A DNA stretch of 64,000 nucleotides from Sinorhizobium medicae (lineage in GTDB: Bacteria > Pseudomonadota > Alphaproteobacteria > Rhizobiales > Rhizobiaceae). Of this stretch, positions 29,599 through 37,941 are shown one piece after another. Both the position numbers and the translations under genes were made by a program. The DNA lies in NCBI RefSeq assembly GCF_007827695.1, contig NZ_VITA01000001.1:372001-436000 (forward strand). Reading direction: 5' to 3'. The notes under the pieces were generated by a model. The model saw only the letters and a list, made by a program, of their open reading frames with translations. It was not told the origin of the DNA and made no database searches. Positions within the stretch are counted from its first letter, which is position 1. Each line of letters opens with the position of its first letter.

Positions 29599-31208
29599 GC
29601 TTCCACCGCCCGGCCCTTGAGTGCGAAGAGCCCGCGCGGCCGCTTCTGAATGAAGAGGATGATCAGCACGAGCACCAATATCTTGCCGAGCACGGCTCCG
29701 GCATAAGGCTCGAGGAACTTGTTGAGGATGCCCAGCGAAAATGCTCCGACGAGCGTGCCCCAGAGATTGCCGACCCCACCGAAAACCACGACCATGAAGC
29801 TGTCGATGATGTAACCCTGCCCGAGGTTCGGCGAAACATTGTCGATCTGCGAAAGTGCGACGCCCGCGATGCCCGCGATACCGGAACCGAGTGCGAAGGT
29901 GAGCGCATCAACGAGAGGCGTTCGGATGCCCATGGAGGAGGCCATGCGCCGGTTCTGCGTCACGGCGCGCATCTGCAGGCCCATCGGCGTCTTCTTGAGG
30001 AGGAACAGGAGCGCGGCGAAGACGGCCAGCGCGAAGACGATAATCCAGAGGCGGTTCCAGGTAATCGTCAGTCCTCCGGGCTCGAAAGCGCCGGACATCC
30101 AGAAGGGGTTGCCGACTTCGCGGTTGGTGGGTCCGAAGATCGTCCGCACCGACTGCTGCAGGATCAGCGATATGCCCCAGGTAGCGAGCAGCGTTTCGAG
30201 CGGACGCCCGTAGAGGAAGCGAATGACACCGCGCTCAAGCACGAGACCCACGGTGCCGGTGAATAAAAAGGCGAGCGGCAGCGCGATCGCCAGTGACCAC
30301 TCGAAGAGGTGGGGAAAGGAGGTCCGTACGACATCCTGAACGAGGAAGGTCGTATAGGCACCGAGCATCACCATCTCGCCATGCGCCATGTTGATGATGC
30401 CCATGACGCCGAAGGTGATTGCAAGCCCGATCGCCGCAAGCAGCAGCACAGAGCCGAGCGAAAGTCCGTACCAGACGTTCTGGCCTGCATTCCAGAACTC
30501 TTGCGCCTGTTCTATGCTGGCGATGGCTGCCTCGATATCCTGCTCAAGGCCGTTCTCGGCGGAACCGAGTGCAGCGGAAAGGACCGGCAACGCCTCGCGG
30601 CCGCCGTTTTCCCTAAGCAGCCGCACCGCCTCCTTCTTCTCTTCAATCGGCCGGTCGGAAGCAAGCAGCATCGCCGCGCGCGCCTGTTCAAGGACCGTGC
30701 GAACGGCTTCGTCCTTCTCGGCAACCAGCGCATTTTCGACGGCGTCAAGCGCGTCGACATCCGGCGTTTGCAGCACGGATTGCGCGGCCTTGAGGCGCTG
30801 AGCGCGATCGGGGCTGAGCAGCGTCAAACCGCCAAGGGCCGCGCGAACGGCGCGGCGCACGCTGTTGTTCACCTTGATCTTCGACATCGCCGCCTTGGGC
30901 GTTTCGCCGGCGCTTTCGCCTGAGATAGGGTCGATGAGTGCAAGGTTCGAACCGCTCTCTTTGGTGAGAAAGACCTGGCCGTCTGTCTTGCGGGCATAGA
31001 GGTTGCCCGCGCCGAGCGCATCGAGAATCGCGACGACTTCAGGCTCTCCGGTCTTTGCCAGGGCGGCTATATGCTCATCCATCGCGGAAAGTTTCGCCTC
31101 GCCGAGCGCGTTCACCAGATTGCGCAGTCCCTCTGCTGCGCGAAGACCCTGCGGCATCGCGGCGAAAAGGAACAACATGGCCAGAACGGTTTGGATGATG
31201 CGGTACAT
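29595..31208 (-). CDS. urtB: Urea ABC transporter permease UrtB with N-terminal periplasmic extension
   Basis: 537 residues. A signal peptide (to about residue 24) is followed by roughly 210 helical residues that look like a HEAT-type repeat region (RLKAAQSVLQTPDVDALDAV, EKKEAVRLLRENGGREALPV). Then comes a LivH-like permease with GVMGIINMAHGEMVMLGAY. The N-terminal extension is usual for UrtB and absent from amino-acid LivH. It should lie in the periplasm, possibly near the binding protein UrtA. It follows urtA after a 137-base gap containing a stable hairpin. Confidence 0.93.
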   Translation of the reverse strand: MYRIIQTVLAMLFLFAAMPQGLRAAEGLRNLVNALGEAKLSAMDEHIAALAKTGEPEVVAILDALGAGNLYARKTDGQVFLTKESGSNLALIDPISGESAGETPKAAMSKIKVNNSVRRAVRAALGGLTLLSPDRAQRLKAAQSVLQTPDVDALDAVENALVAEKDEAVRTVLEQARAAMLLASDRPIEEKKEAVRLLRENGGREALPVLSAALGSAENGLEQDIEAAIASIEQAQEFWNAGQNVWYGLSLGSVLLLAAIGLAITFGVMGIINMAHGEMVMLGAYTTFLVQDVVRTSFPHLFEWSLAIALPLAFLFTGTVGLVLERGVIRFLYGRPLETLLATWGISLILQQSVRTIFGPTNREVGNPFWMSGAFEPGGLTITWNRLWIIVFALAVFAALLFLLKKTPMGLQMRAVTQNRRMASSMGIRTPLVDALTFALGSGIAGIAGVALSQIDNVSPNLGQGYIIDSFMVVVFGGVGNLWGTLVGAFSLGILNKFLEPYAGAVLGKILVLVLIILFIQKRPRGLFALKGRAVEA

Positions 31209-31228
31209 GCGTTTCTCACTCTTGGAGT

Positions 31229-31259
31229 CCTCCGTCCGAAGAAAAGTCCCGGACGGAGG
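31229..31259 (-). promoter_or_regulatory. Intercistronic hairpin between urtA and urtB
   Basis: CCTCCGTCCG and CGGACGGAGG form a perfect 10-bp stem with an 11-base loop, 86 bases after the urtA stop and 20 bases before urtB. No T-run follows. Such hairpins often stabilise the upstream mRNA so that the binding protein is made in excess over the permease. Confidence 0.6.
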
Positions 31260-31345
31260 GTAATTCCAGCTGGCGGCTCATCATGAAATGGAGTGGGATG
31301 CGGCCCGACCTGGGCCGCTCGCCTGAAAAGTCTTTCGTGATAAAA

Positions 31346-32638
31346 TCAGGAACCTTTGCCGCCGCACTTTCCTGTGGCAACATTGAAGTTGCCGCATGAC
31401 ATGGGCGCGCGCCAATCGGAAATCAGGTCCTTCGAGTCCGGCAGATAGTCCGACCATTCGTCGCCGAGGACGAGGCCGGGCGTTTCCCAGACTGTTTCGA
31501 ACTGGCCGTCAGACTGGATCTCGCCGATCAGCACCGGCTTGGTGATATGGTGGTTCGGCATCATGGTGGAATAACCGCCCGAAAGGTTCGGCACCGACAC
31601 GCCGATCATCGCGTCGAGCACGGCATCCGTGTCGGTGGTCCCGGCCTTCTCGACTGCCTTCAGCCACATGTTGAAGCCGATATAATGGGCTTCCATCGGG
31701 TCGTTTGTGACCCGCTTGTCGTTTTTGGTATAAGCCTTCCAGGTTTCGATGAACGCGGCATTGGCCGGACTGTCGACCGACTGGAAATAGTTCCACGCGG
31801 CAAGATGCCCGACGAGCGGACCGGTATCGAGGCCCGCAAGCTCCTCCTCGCCGACCGAGAAGGCCACGACCGGGATGTCCTCGGCTTTGACGCCCTGGTT
31901 CGCGAGCTCCTTGTAGAAGGGCACATTGGCGTCGCCGTTGATCGTCGAGACGACCGCCGTCTTCTTCCCGGCGGAGCCGAACTTCTTGATATCGGAGACG
32001 ATCGTCTGCCAGTCGGAATGACCGAATGGCGTGTAGTTGATCATGATGTCCTCAGGCTTGACGCCCTTTGAGATGAGGTAGGCCTCGAGGATCTTGTTTG
32101 TCGTGCGCGGATAGACATAGTCGGTACCGGCGAGCACCCAGCGCTCGACTTCCTCGTTTTCCATCAGGTAGTCCACCGCGGGGATCGCCTGCTGATTAGG
32201 AGCGGCGCCCGTGTAGAAGACGTTGCGCTGGCTCTCTTCGCCTTCGTACTGGACGGGATAGAAGAGGATCGAGTTCAGCTCTTCGAAGACCGGCAATACG
32301 GATTTGCGCGACACCGATGTCCAGCAGCCGAAGACGGCGGAGACCTTGTTGACGGAAACGAGCTCACGGGCCTTCTCGGCGAAGAGCGGCCAGTCCGAGG
32401 CCGGATCGACGACGACCGCTTCAAGCTTCTTGCCGAGCACGCCGCCCTTCTTGTTCTGCTCCTCGATCAGCATCAGCATTGCGTCTTTGAGCGTCGTTTC
32501 GGATATCGCCATGGTTCCCGAAAGCGAGTGCAGGATGCCGACCTTGATCGTGTCCTCCGCCGCGAAGGCGCCGTTGAACGCGGTCGTCGAAAGGACGGCG
32601 GCTAGGAATGCGCCTGTAACGCGTGCCCTGATAGTCAT
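31346..32638 (-). CDS. urtA: Urea ABC transporter substrate-binding protein UrtA
   Basis: 430 residues from ATG 32638 (MTIRARVTGAFLAAVL), with GAGGGG upstream. Cleavable Sec signal peptide (to about residue 27, AFAA). The mature protein reads DTIKVGILHSLSGTMAIS at its start, the UrtA/FmdD hallmark within the Leu/Ile/Val-binding-protein fold; AVFGCWTSVSRKSVLPVFEE is a second. The C-terminus has two cysteines (SCGNF, KCGGKGS) likely to form a disulfide. First gene of the operon; nitrogen control is expected, but no sigma-54 site was found upstream. Confidence 0.95.
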   Translation of the reverse strand: MTIRARVTGAFLAAVLSTTAFNGAFAAEDTIKVGILHSLSGTMAISETTLKDAMLMLIEEQNKKGGVLGKKLEAVVVDPASDWPLFAEKARELVSVNKVSAVFGCWTSVSRKSVLPVFEELNSILFYPVQYEGEESQRNVFYTGAAPNQQAIPAVDYLMENEEVERWVLAGTDYVYPRTTNKILEAYLISKGVKPEDIMINYTPFGHSDWQTIVSDIKKFGSAGKKTAVVSTINGDANVPFYKELANQGVKAEDIPVVAFSVGEEELAGLDTGPLVGHLAAWNYFQSVDSPANAAFIETWKAYTKNDKRVTNDPMEAHYIGFNMWLKAVEKAGTTDTDAVLDAMIGVSVPNLSGGYSTMMPNHHITKPVLIGEIQSDGQFETVWETPGLVLGDEWSDYLPDSKDLISDWRAPMSCGNFNVATGKCGGKGS

Positions 32639-32735
32639 ATGATTGATCCCCTCTAGTTCTGGTCGCTGCAACCGAGTGTTTGTTTTGCTTGGCGGTTGCT
32701 TGAGGGATCATCGGGCAGTCACGTTGCACTGCACA

Positions 32736-32751
32736 TACGTCATTCTACGTA
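32736..32751. promoter_or_regulatory. Inverted repeat upstream of urtA
   Basis: TACGT-N6-ACGTA, about 100 bases upstream of the urtA start, in the gap before the next gene. Possible regulator site for the urea operon. Short arms, so chance is not excluded. Confidence 0.25.
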
Positions 32752-32846
32752 GGCGTTGGGGGGAAGAAGGAAGCTGGACTTCGACCGGCGATGTTTCCGC
32801 CGCGGATCCGGATCGCTCCGCGGCAGACGCTGCCCGGTGCGCCGCC

Positions 32847-33296
32847 TCACAAATAGCCGGTCACCGCCGGCGAGCGGTCCCAGGCATCGTGCCGGCCGTC
32901 TTCATAGACCACTGGGGCACTCGCCAGTTCCTCGTCTGTCGCGTCGTCGAGACAGGTTATATTGACTGCGTGGAACGGCCCTCCCAGGATTTCGAAATCG
33001 GCGCTGGCAAACGGATGGACGCCGCAATGGCGGCAGAACACGTGCCGGATCATGCGCTCGCCGAAACGGTATTCCGCCAAAGCCTCTTCGCCGGAAAGCA
33101 ACGAAAAGTCCTCAGGCGTGACGAACACTTTCCAGAAGCGCGTCTTCAGGCAGGAGGAGCAATTGCAGCGGAAGGTTGTCGTCCACCATACGCCCGGCCG
33201 CGGCGCCGTGGAGCGTTTTCCCTCGGGCGCGAGATCGAGGTTCGCGGAGAAGCGCACCGCGCCGCAGTGGCAGCTTCCGTGATAAGCCTTCTTCAT
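32847..33296 (-). CDS. GFA-family zinc protein (CENP-V/GFA domain)
   Basis: 149 residues from ATG 33296, with AAGGAGG upstream. Zinc-binding cysteines are in GSCHCGAVRF (residues 7-16), CNCSSCLKTRFW, and VFCRHCGVHPFAS, the standard glutathione-dependent formaldehyde-activating (GFA) pattern. The family name reflects one member; most bind glutathione-like thiols without a proven reaction. The ATG overlaps the stop of the SRPBCC gene by four bases, so the two are translationally coupled. Confidence 0.88.
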   Translation of the reverse strand: MKKAYHGSCHCGAVRFSANLDLAPEGKRSTAPRPGVWWTTTFRCNCSSCLKTRFWKVFVTPEDFSLLSGEEALAEYRFGERMIRHVFCRHCGVHPFASADFEILGGPFHAVNITCLDDATDEELASAPVVYEDGRHDAWDRSPAVTGYL

Positions 33297-33757
33297 TGCA
33301 CTTCCTCCTTCCGGGCAGCGACATAGTCGGCAAGCCGATCGATGCACTCGCTCCAGCCCTCCGCGTGCGAATCGCGGCTCTCGACGCTCGTGAACGGCGT
33401 CTGATGGAAGGTGAGAGCTGTGCCACCCGACACATCCTCGAAGGTAACCGTAATCAGCGTGTCGATGGCGCCTTCCTCTTCCCAGGCGAAACTGAAGACG
33501 ATTCGATTTGGCTGCTCGATCTCGCGATAGATGCCGTGCGCCCAGTAGTCCTGTCCCTCCGGCGCGCGGATGCAACAACGCCAGGCGCCGCCCTTACGGA
33601 AATCCGTCGTCATCGCAGCAACGGTGAAGTCTTTCGGCCCCCACCAACGCGAAAGGTGTTCCTGTGTGGTCCAGACCTTGAAGACGAGATCACGCGGCGC
33701 GTTGACGACGCGCGTAATGGTAAGAGCGTTCTCCTCCTTCAGAGACGATGCATTCAT
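33293..33757 (-). CDS. SRPBCC/AHSA1-domain protein
   Basis: 154 residues from ATG 33757 (MNASSLKEENALTITR). The START-like AHSA1 (activator of Hsp90 ATPase homologue) fold shows ITRVVNAPRDLVFKVWTTQE, LSRWWGPKDF, and a C-terminal SHAEGWSECIDRLADYV. ArsR plus AHSA1 pairs are frequent in rhizobia; their ligand is mostly unknown. Located between the ArsR gene (31 bases upstream) and the GFA gene (overlapping), forming a three-gene operon. Confidence 0.87.
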   Translation of the reverse strand: MNASSLKEENALTITRVVNAPRDLVFKVWTTQEHLSRWWGPKDFTVAAMTTDFRKGGAWRCCIRAPEGQDYWAHGIYREIEQPNRIVFSFAWEEEGAIDTLITVTFEDVSGGTALTFHQTPFTSVESRDSHAEGWSECIDRLADYVAARKEEVQ

Positions 33758-33788
33758 TGTCTTCTCCTTGCGGTTGCGCGAACCCGAT

Positions 33789-34127
33789 TCACTCGTGATC
33801 CGACTTCTCGTTGCGCTGCAGTTCATCAAGATAGCTGTCCAGTCGATCGAAGCCATGCGTCCAGAAATCACGGTATCGTTCGATCCAATCGGCAATTCCC
33901 TTCAACGGCGCTGCCTCTAGCCGGCAGGGCCGCCACTGGGCGTTGCGCCCGCGCGAAATCAGTCCCGCGCGTTCCAATACCTTCAGATGCTTGGAAACCG
34001 CCGGCAGGCTCATGTCGAAAGGCGCTGCAAGTTCGTTCACCGTCGCCTCGCCGGCGGCAAGACGAGCAATGATGGCACGACGGGTCGGATCGGCCAATGC
34101 CGACAAGGTGCTGCTGAGCGGGTCCAT
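33789..34127 (-). CDS. ArsR-family transcriptional regulator
   Basis: 112 residues. Winged helix-turn-helix: LSALADPTRRAIIARLAAGE at the N-terminus and MSLPAVSKHLKVLERAGL as the recognition region. No metal-binding cysteine pair (the ELCVCDL type) is visible, so it is probably not a metal sensor. It belongs to the class that precedes AHSA1 genes. It likely represses its own operon from the palindrome that lies immediately upstream of its start codon. Confidence 0.9.
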   Translation of the reverse strand: MDPLSSTLSALADPTRRAIIARLAAGEATVNELAAPFDMSLPAVSKHLKVLERAGLISRGRNAQWRPCRLEAAPLKGIADWIERYRDFWTHGFDRLDSYLDELQRNEKSDHE

Positions 34128-34131
34128 ATCC

Positions 34132-34147
34132 TTAACCGATAGGTTAA
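34132..34147. promoter_or_regulatory. Operator-like palindrome upstream of arsR gene
   Basis: TTAACC-gata-GGTTAA, perfect 6-bp arms, only five bases upstream of the ArsR start codon. Ideal for autorepression. Its form also fits the PcaQ consensus (ATAACC-N4-GGTTAA) with one mismatch; see findings. Confidence 0.55.
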
Positions 34148-34560
34148 TTAACTTTTTGGTTTATTGCAGCAGAGGGCAATTCTGTCAAGGGCAGCCGTTA
34201 AGTGACGGCGCGGTCGCCGCAGAGCGCCTGGCATGCAACGGCGCAGCTCTTCCACACTCACCACGCCCTGTTGGCAGAGTATTGAAAGGATTCTCGCATG
34301 TCGCTGTTACTTGACTGTTTGATCTCCTCTGCCCGGCAGGTTTCCCCAGTCCTCCCGTCAATCTCAAGGGACTCAGGAGCGCAACCGTCCTCACACGGAG
34401 AGCACTCGATACTATTCGATCAAAACGATCAGACGGCACACGCCGTGACACACCGCAGCGAACTCGTTTCCGCCGACAATAGGACGTGCTTCGCGCCGCA
34501 CGTCCGTGTTACGACATGAGCGGCCGGCAATTGACCGGCGCTGCGAGATGACGAGGGACC
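34148..34560. other. Intergenic region upstream of the transporter-kinase gene
   Basis: About 410 bases. A stable hairpin GGACGTGC/GCACGTCC (34482-34489/34498-34505) lies about 55 bases before the kinase start. A 73-codon frame from ATG 34298 with an AAAGGA site is possible but has no recognisable features. The promoter of the kinase gene must be here; I cannot place it. Confidence 0.4.
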
Positions 34561-37500
34561 ATGGCGGCACGCCAGCGCATCATTCCCGTTCGAAGAGAAT
34601 ATAATCGCTGGGTCGCCGACCAGACGCTCGAAGACTATGCGCTGCGCTTTACCGCAAAGAGCGCGCGGCGCTTCTCCTCCGCGCGCATTTCACAGACGGC
34701 GATCGGCGCGATCTCATTCCTGGCGCTGGAAGCTATCGGCGGCGCCATCACCATGTCCTACGGCACCACCAACGCGATCGTCGCGACCCTCGTCGCAAGC
34801 CTGATGATCCTTATCGTCGGCCTGCCGATCAGCCGCTATGCCATCCGACATGGCGTCGACATAGACCTTCTGACGCGCGGCGCGAGCTTCGGCTATATCG
34901 GCTCGACGATAACCTCGCTCATCTATGCGAGCTTCACCTTCATCCTCTTCGCAATAGAAGCCTCGATCATGTCCGGCGCGCTGGAGCTGGCGCTCGGGGT
35001 CCCGCTCTGGGCCGGCTACATCGTCAGCGCCGTCGTGGTGATCCCGCTGGTCACCCATGGCGTCCGACTGATCAGCCGGTTTCAGCTCGTCACGCAGCCC
35101 TTCTGGATCGTGTTGAACATCCTTCCCTTCGCCTTCATCGCGCTCGCGGACTGGGAGAAGGTGGGCCTGTGGCTCGCCTATGCGGGCATTCATCACACTT
35201 CGGGTCCCTCCGGCACCGTCGCGCCCTTCGATCTCATCGAGTTCGGCGCGGCTTCCGCGGTCATCTTCGCGCTGATGGCGCAGATCGGCGAACAGGTGGA
35301 TTTCCTGCGCTTTCTGCCGCCCGACGGTCAGCGGAAGCTCCGCCACCGCATAGCGGTCTTTCTCGCCGGCTCCGGCTGGGTCATCGTCGGCGCGCCGAAG
35401 CTGCTTGCCGGATCCTTCCTGGTCGTCCTGGCGCTCAGCGCCGGCGTGCCTTCCACCAGAGCCGCAGATCCGGCGCAAATGTACTACACGGCCTTCGGCT
35501 ATATCGTCCCATACGAGACGGCAGCCCTCCTGCTGATGGCAGCCTTCGTCGTCGTTTCACAGCTCAAGATCAACGTGATGAACGCCTATGCCGGGTCGCT
35601 CGCCTGGTCGAACTTCTTTTCGCGCCTCACCCACAGCCATCCGGGCCGGGTGATCTGGCTGGTCTTCAACGTGGCGATCGCACTCCTCCTGATGGAACTT
35701 GGCATCTATCGGCTTCTCGAGGAGACGCTCGGCATCTTTTCGATCATTGCCATGGCCTGGCTCTGCACGATCTCGGCCGATTTGTTCGTCAACAAGCCGC
35801 TCGGCCTGGCGCCGGCCGGCATCGAGTTCAAACGCGCCCATCTCTATGACATCAATCCCGTCGGGCTCGGCACCATGGGCGTGTCGACGCTGTTCGCTCT
35901 GGTCGCGCATTTCGGCGCGATGGGCGAGATCGCAAGCTCGCTCGCTCCCTTTATCGCGCTCGCCACGGCCTTCCTCGTCTCGCCGCTGATCGCCTGGTGG
36001 ACGGAGGGGAAATTCTACCTTGCCCGCAAGCCGCGCAAGAGCTGGTTCTCCGAGAGCGAGATCACCTGCTCAATCTGCGAGCACCCGTTCGAACCGGAGG
36101 ACATGGCCTGGTGCCCGGCTTATGCGGCGCCGATCTGTTCGCTCTGCTGCTCGCTCGACGGCCGCTGCCATGACATGTGCAAACCGAAGGCGCGACTGAG
36201 CTTTCAGATCGCGACTGTAGCCAAGGCACTGCTGCCCGAAACGGTCGTCGCAAAACTTGCGACGCGGCTCGGCCGCTACGCCATCGCGGCGGTGATCTCC
36301 ATCACCGGTATCGGAGCGATCCTCGCGATGATCGCGCACCAGACTACCGCCGCTTCTCCCGAAACCGCCGCCGTGGTCGAGCGTACCGTTGCCATCGTCT
36401 TTTTTGTTTTCGCCATCCTCGCCGGCATCGTGTCCTGGTTCTACGTGCTTGCCCATGACAGCCGTGTCGTCGCGGAAGAAGAATCCTCGCGGCAGAACAC
36501 GGCTCTCCTGAAGGAGATAGCGGCCCACAAGAAGACCGACGCGGCACTGCAGGACGCGAAAGAGCGGGCGGAGGCGGCCAACCGTGCGAAGAGCCGCTAT
36601 GTCGTGGGGCTGAGTCACGAGTTGCGAACGCCGCTCAATGCGGTGCTCGGCTACGCCCAGATCCTCGAACGCGACGAGACGATACCGCCGTCGCGACAGA
36701 ACGCAATCAAAGCGATAAGGCGCAGCGCCGACCATCTCTCCGGACTGATCGATGGGCTGCTCGACATATCCAAGATCGAAGCCGGCAAGCTGCAGGTCTA
36801 TTCCAACGAGATCAATATCCAGGATTTCCTCGACCAGATCGTCGACATGTTCCGTCCGCAGGCGCAGGCCAAGGGGATCACCTTCGAACACAGCCGCGCG
36901 GCGGCGCTGCCGCAATATGTGCGAACGGACGACAAGCGCCTGCGGCAAATCCTCGTCAATCTGCTTTCCAATGCCTTGAAGTTCACGGAACGGGGCCACA
37001 TCCGCTTCGACGTCGCTTATCGCAGTCAGGTCGCGAGTTTTACGGTCGAAGACAGCGGCCGCGGCATCAGCGAGAGGGATCTGCCGAAGATCTTCGAACC
37101 ATTCCAGCGCGGCGAAGCGGAATATCGCATGCCGGGCCTCGGCCTGGGCCTGACGATCACGCGCCTTCTCACCCAGACGCTCGGTGGCGAAATCTCCGTC
37201 ACCAGCGAGAGGGATAAGGGCACGGTCTTCAAGGTGCGGCTTATGCTCTCCGCAGTAGACCGTCCGGCCGCGCGCAAGGACGCGGTGCGCAAGATCAGGT
37301 CCTACCAGGGACCGCACCGCGCGATCGTCGTGGTCGACGACAATCCCGAGCACCGCGAGCTGATGCGCGAAGTACTGACGCCGCTCGATTTCACCGTCAT
37401 CCCCGCGGCGAGCGGAGCGGATTGCCTGACGCTCATCGAAGACACGAAACCGGATCTGTTCCTGATCGACATATCCATGCCCGGAATGAACGGCTGGGAC

Positions 37501-37941
37501 TTGGTGACGCGGCTGAGGGAGGCCGGCCAGACAGCGCCGGCAATCATGCTTTCGGCCAATATCGGCGACGGTTCGGCTGCCGGCGCCTTCGGCCATAACG
37601 ATACGCTTGCCAAACCCTTCCGTGTCCGCCAGCTCACCGACAAGCTCGCGATTCAGCTCGGCCTCGAATGGATCTACGACGACGGGCCCAAGGAAACGCG
37701 TGGACCGGACAAGGCCGGTGCAGTCATAAGCCCCGGCAATCATCACATCCGGGAATTGATCGAACTCGGCGAAATCGGCTACGTGAGGGGCATCGAAGCG
37801 AAACTGACGGAGATCGCCCTGAACCCGGATAACCGAGCCTTCGCCGAGGAAGCGCGCGCCTATGTCCAGGCATTCGACCTTTCGGGTTACGACGCTTTTC
37901 TGAAACGCCTGCTCGCCGGGGAGGCGAATGCCCGTGCCTGA
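34561..37941 (+). CDS. NCS1 nucleobase-type transporter fused to hybrid histidine kinase
   Basis: 1126 residues. About 1-490: a 12-helix NCS1/cytosine-purine permease domain (AIGGAITMSYGTTNAIV, RHGVDIDLLTRGASFGYIGS, AYAGSLAWSNFFSR). Residues 503-540: eight Cys in a CxxC-rich zinc-finger-like cluster (C503, C506, C518, C526, C529, C530, C536, C540). Two more membrane helices (about 575-640) and a coiled region lead to HisKA with GLSHELRTPLN (H686), the HATPase boxes LLSNALKF, DSGRGI, GLGLGLTI, then a receiver domain with D970 (FLIDISMPG) and a C-terminal helical tail. So substrate recognition by a transporter-like domain probably controls phosphorylation. It overlaps the LuxR-type regulator by 14 bases. 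Ligand unknown; purine, pyrimidine, allantoin or hydantoin are plausible. Confidence 0.9.
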   Translation: MAARQRIIPVRREYNRWVADQTLEDYALRFTAKSARRFSSARISQTAIGAISFLALEAIGGAITMSYGTTNAIVATLVASLMILIVGLPISRYAIRHGVDIDLLTRGASFGYIGSTITSLIYASFTFILFAIEASIMSGALELALGVPLWAGYIVSAVVVIPLVTHGVRLISRFQLVTQPFWIVLNILPFAFIALADWEKVGLWLAYAGIHHTSGPSGTVAPFDLIEFGAASAVIFALMAQIGEQVDFLRFLPPDGQRKLRHRIAVFLAGSGWVIVGAPKLLAGSFLVVLALSAGVPSTRAADPAQMYYTAFGYIVPYETAALLLMAAFVVVSQLKINVMNAYAGSLAWSNFFSRLTHSHPGRVIWLVFNVAIALLLMELGIYRLLEETLGIFSIIAMAWLCTISADLFVNKPLGLAPAGIEFKRAHLYDINPVGLGTMGVSTLFALVAHFGAMGEIASSLAPFIALATAFLVSPLIAWWTEGKFYLARKPRKSWFSESEITCSICEHPFEPEDMAWCPAYAAPICSLCCSLDGRCHDMCKPKARLSFQIATVAKALLPETVVAKLATRLGRYAIAAVISITGIGAILAMIAHQTTAASPETAAVVERTVAIVFFVFAILAGIVSWFYVLAHDSRVVAEEESSRQNTALLKEIAAHKKTDAALQDAKERAEAANRAKSRYVVGLSHELRTPLNAVLGYAQILERDETIPPSRQNAIKAIRRSADHLSGLIDGLLDISKIEAGKLQVYSNEINIQDFLDQIVDMFRPQAQAKGITFEHSRAAALPQYVRTDDKRLRQILVNLLSNALKFTERGHIRFDVAYRSQVASFTVEDSGRGISERDLPKIFEPFQRGEAEYRMPGLGLGLTITRLLTQTLGGEISVTSERDKGTVFKVRLMLSAVDRPAARKDAVRKIRSYQGPHRAIVVVDDNPEHRELMREVLTPLDFTVIPAASGADCLTLIEDTKPDLFLIDISMPGMNGWDLVTRLREAGQTAPAIMLSANIGDGSAAGAFGHNDTLAKPFRVRQLTDKLAIQLGLEWIYDDGPKETRGPDKAGAVISPGNHHIRELIELGEIGYVRGIEAKLTEIALNPDNRAFAEEARAYVQAFDLSGYDAFLKRLLAGEANARA

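Noticed and set aside
34298..34519. 73-codon plus-strand ORF upstream of the transporter-kinase, with an AAAGGA site
   Set aside because: No similarity or recognisable features; kept only as a remark on the intergenic region.
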